Part shown: positions 39,461 to 40,464 of the stretch, piece by piece | How the letters are laid out: every line of letters begins with the position of its first letter | Numbering within the stretch: position 1 is the first letter of the stretch | Origin: JAVBOW01 sp031550615 | Lineage (GTDB): Bacteria > Bacteroidota > Bacteroidia > Bacteroidales > Rikenellaceae | NCBI GenBank assembly: GCA_031550615.1 | Contig: JAVBOL010000019.1 | Span: 1 to 40,464 of the forward strand | DNA length: 40,464 nucleotides | Reading direction: 5' to 3' | Program-made: the position numbers and the translations under genes | The notes under the pieces: generated by a model | What the model was told of the DNA's origin: nothing | Seen by the model: the letters and a program-made list of their open reading frames with translations, nothing else | Databases searched by the model: none

Positions 39461-40464
39461 ATGAACAGAAAGATAAAGAACTCTCTCACTTTCGCCGACG
39501 CCTATAAATTAAAGCGTCCCACGGCGTTCTCCACGATGGTCAAGCCCATCGGCTCACGGTGCAACCTCGACTGCGCGTACTGCTATTACCTCGATAAAGC
39601 GGAGCTTTACGAAAATTCGCAGCCCACGATGGATTTCGCGCTGTTGGAGGAGTACGTGCGGCAGTACATCGAGGCCAACGACGTGCCCCAGGTCACATTC
39701 TGCTGGCACGGTGGCGAACCGCTCATGGCCGGGCTGGACTACTACCGCCGCGCGATGGAATTGCAGGAAAAATACCGCGGCGATAAAGAAATAGTAAACA
39801 CCCTGCAGACCAACGGAGTGCTGGTCACCCGCGAATGGTGCGAATTCTGGAAGCAGCACAATTTCCTGATAGGCATTTCGATAGACGGCCCCAAAGATAT
39901 CCACGACGCCTACCGCACCAACAAGGGCGGGCAGCCCACGTGGGACAAGGCGATGGCAGCGGTGAAACTTTGCGCCGAAGTGGGCGTGGAATATAACACC
40001 CTGAGCGTGGTCAACGACCTTTGCGAGGGTCGCGGGGCGGAGATCTACCGTTTTATGAAATCCATAGGCAGCCGTTTCATGCAATTCCTGCCGGCGGTGG
40101 AATATACGGTCGACGTACCTGGGACGTCGCGTCCGGCCATCGTAGGCCCGGGTACGCCGGGGGCGCACCTTGCGCCGTGGAGCGTCAGCTCGAAGGGTTT
40201 CGGGCGCTTTTTGAACGATATTTTCGACGAGTGGGTGCTGCAGGACGTGGGCATATATTACGTGCAGATGTTCGACGTGGCGCTGGCGCAGTGGGTGGGC
40301 GTGCCCCCGGGGCTGTGCTCTTTCGCCGACACGTGCGGCGACGCGATGATCGTCGAGCACAACGGCGACGTCTACTCGTGCGACCACTTCGTATACCCGT
40401 CATACAAGATAGGCAACATACTCGAAGACGAGCTGTGGCAGCTCTCGAAGTCGCAAAAGCAGTT
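39461..40464 (+). CDS. Anaerobic sulfatase-maturating enzyme, radical SAM (3' end outside window)
   Basis: Converts a Cys or Ser of sulfatases to formylglycine without oxygen. The frame is open from the ATG at 39461 to the window edge, giving about 334 residues. The radical SAM cluster motif CNLDCAYC has Cys35, Cys39 and Cys42. FCWHGGEPLMAGLDYY, NTLQTNGVLVTREW, GISIDGPKDIHDAYR and the start of the SPASM region with LCSFADTCGDAMIVEHNGD and YSCDHFVYP all match the anSME family of gut Bacteroidales. With the heparin lyase in this window, this fits use of sulfated host glycans. The last part of the SPASM domain is missing because of the window end. Confidence 0.94.
   Translation, partial: MNRKIKNSLTFADAYKLKRPTAFSTMVKPIGSRCNLDCAYCYYLDKAELYENSQPTMDFALLEEYVRQYIEANDVPQVTFCWHGGEPLMAGLDYYRRAMELQEKYRGDKEIVNTLQTNGVLVTREWCEFWKQHNFLIGISIDGPKDIHDAYRTNKGGQPTWDKAMAAVKLCAEVGVEYNTLSVVNDLCEGRGAEIYRFMKSIGSRFMQFLPAVEYTVDVPGTSRPAIVGPGTPGAHLAPWSVSSKGFGRFLNDIFDEWVLQDVGIYYVQMFDVALAQWVGVPPGLCSFADTCGDAMIVEHNGDVYSCDHFVYPSYKIGNILEDELWQLSKSQKQ

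Noticed and set aside
1..40464. CRISPR arrays, insertion sequences, phage genes, attachment sites
   Set aside because: No spaced direct repeats, transposase, integrase or phage structural gene was seen. The CI-like HTH protein alone is not evidence for a prophage.

Overview
The window looks like chromosome of a gut-type Bacteroidales, most likely Alistipes or a close Rikenellaceae relative (inference). Supporting signs are repeated TAnnTTTG promoter -7 elements, a fused FeoA-FeoB, a Mfa/FimA-type (type V) fimbrial locus, DUF3575 and DUF5119 proteins, a heparin lyase, an anaerobic sulfatase-maturase and a PLP enzyme that reads as cysteate synthase, the entry enzyme to sulfonolipids for which Alistipes is known. 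Base composition is fairly GC-rich.

Left part (1-17,200), mostly housekeeping: the 3' end of rpoN; an OprB-type porin, feoAB and a Cys-rich FeoB partner in one operon; a leftward operon of cysteate synthase, arabinose-5-phosphate isomerase and LMW phosphotyrosine phosphatase; a DUF2461 gene; a HAD phosphatase; a small membrane protein; a family 8 glycosyltransferase; tex downstream of an AsmA-like gene; a GNAT acetyltransferase; a secreted alpha/beta hydrolase; and a PL13 heparin lyase lipoprotein.

Middle (17,450-26,700), a rightward type V pilus operon: an OmpA-like/DUF3575 membrane protein whose signal peptide seems to begin at a rare ATT codon, a DUF5119 lipoprotein, a fimbrillin with its own A-rich leader, two tandem hairpins, three further fimbrillin-type lipoproteins, and a large terminal subunit with a C-terminal LamG/ConA-like domain. 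The five subunit lipoproteins share a [ST]-R-[AG] site 24-40 residues after the lipobox cysteine, as expected for protease-activated strand-exchange pilins.

Right-middle (36,912 down to 26,708), the most interesting region: a tightly overlapping leftward operon for a complete type II secretion / type IV pilus-like machine. It holds a membrane-anchored HTH regulator, a GspG-like pilin, a minimal prepilin peptidase, a GspE ATPase, a secretin, GspL/PilMN-like, GspM/PilO-like, a small lipoprotein, GspC/PilP-like, a GspK-positioned protein with a repetitive beta-rich body, GspI-like and GspJ-like pseudopilins, and GspF. No retraction ATPase is present. All four pilin-like proteins carry Ala rather than Gly before the predicted cleavage site. 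Such machines are uncommon in Bacteroidales. The operon ends 9 bases from the end of the convergent fimbrial operon and starts opposite a HTH repressor-like gene, with two small palindromes between.

Right end (37,560-40,464): tRNA-Lys(CTT), a beta-barrel protein and an FMN reductase with overlapping ends, and the start of an anaerobic sulfatase-maturating enzyme cut by the window edge. Heparin lyase plus sulfatase maturase suggest use of sulfated host glycans.
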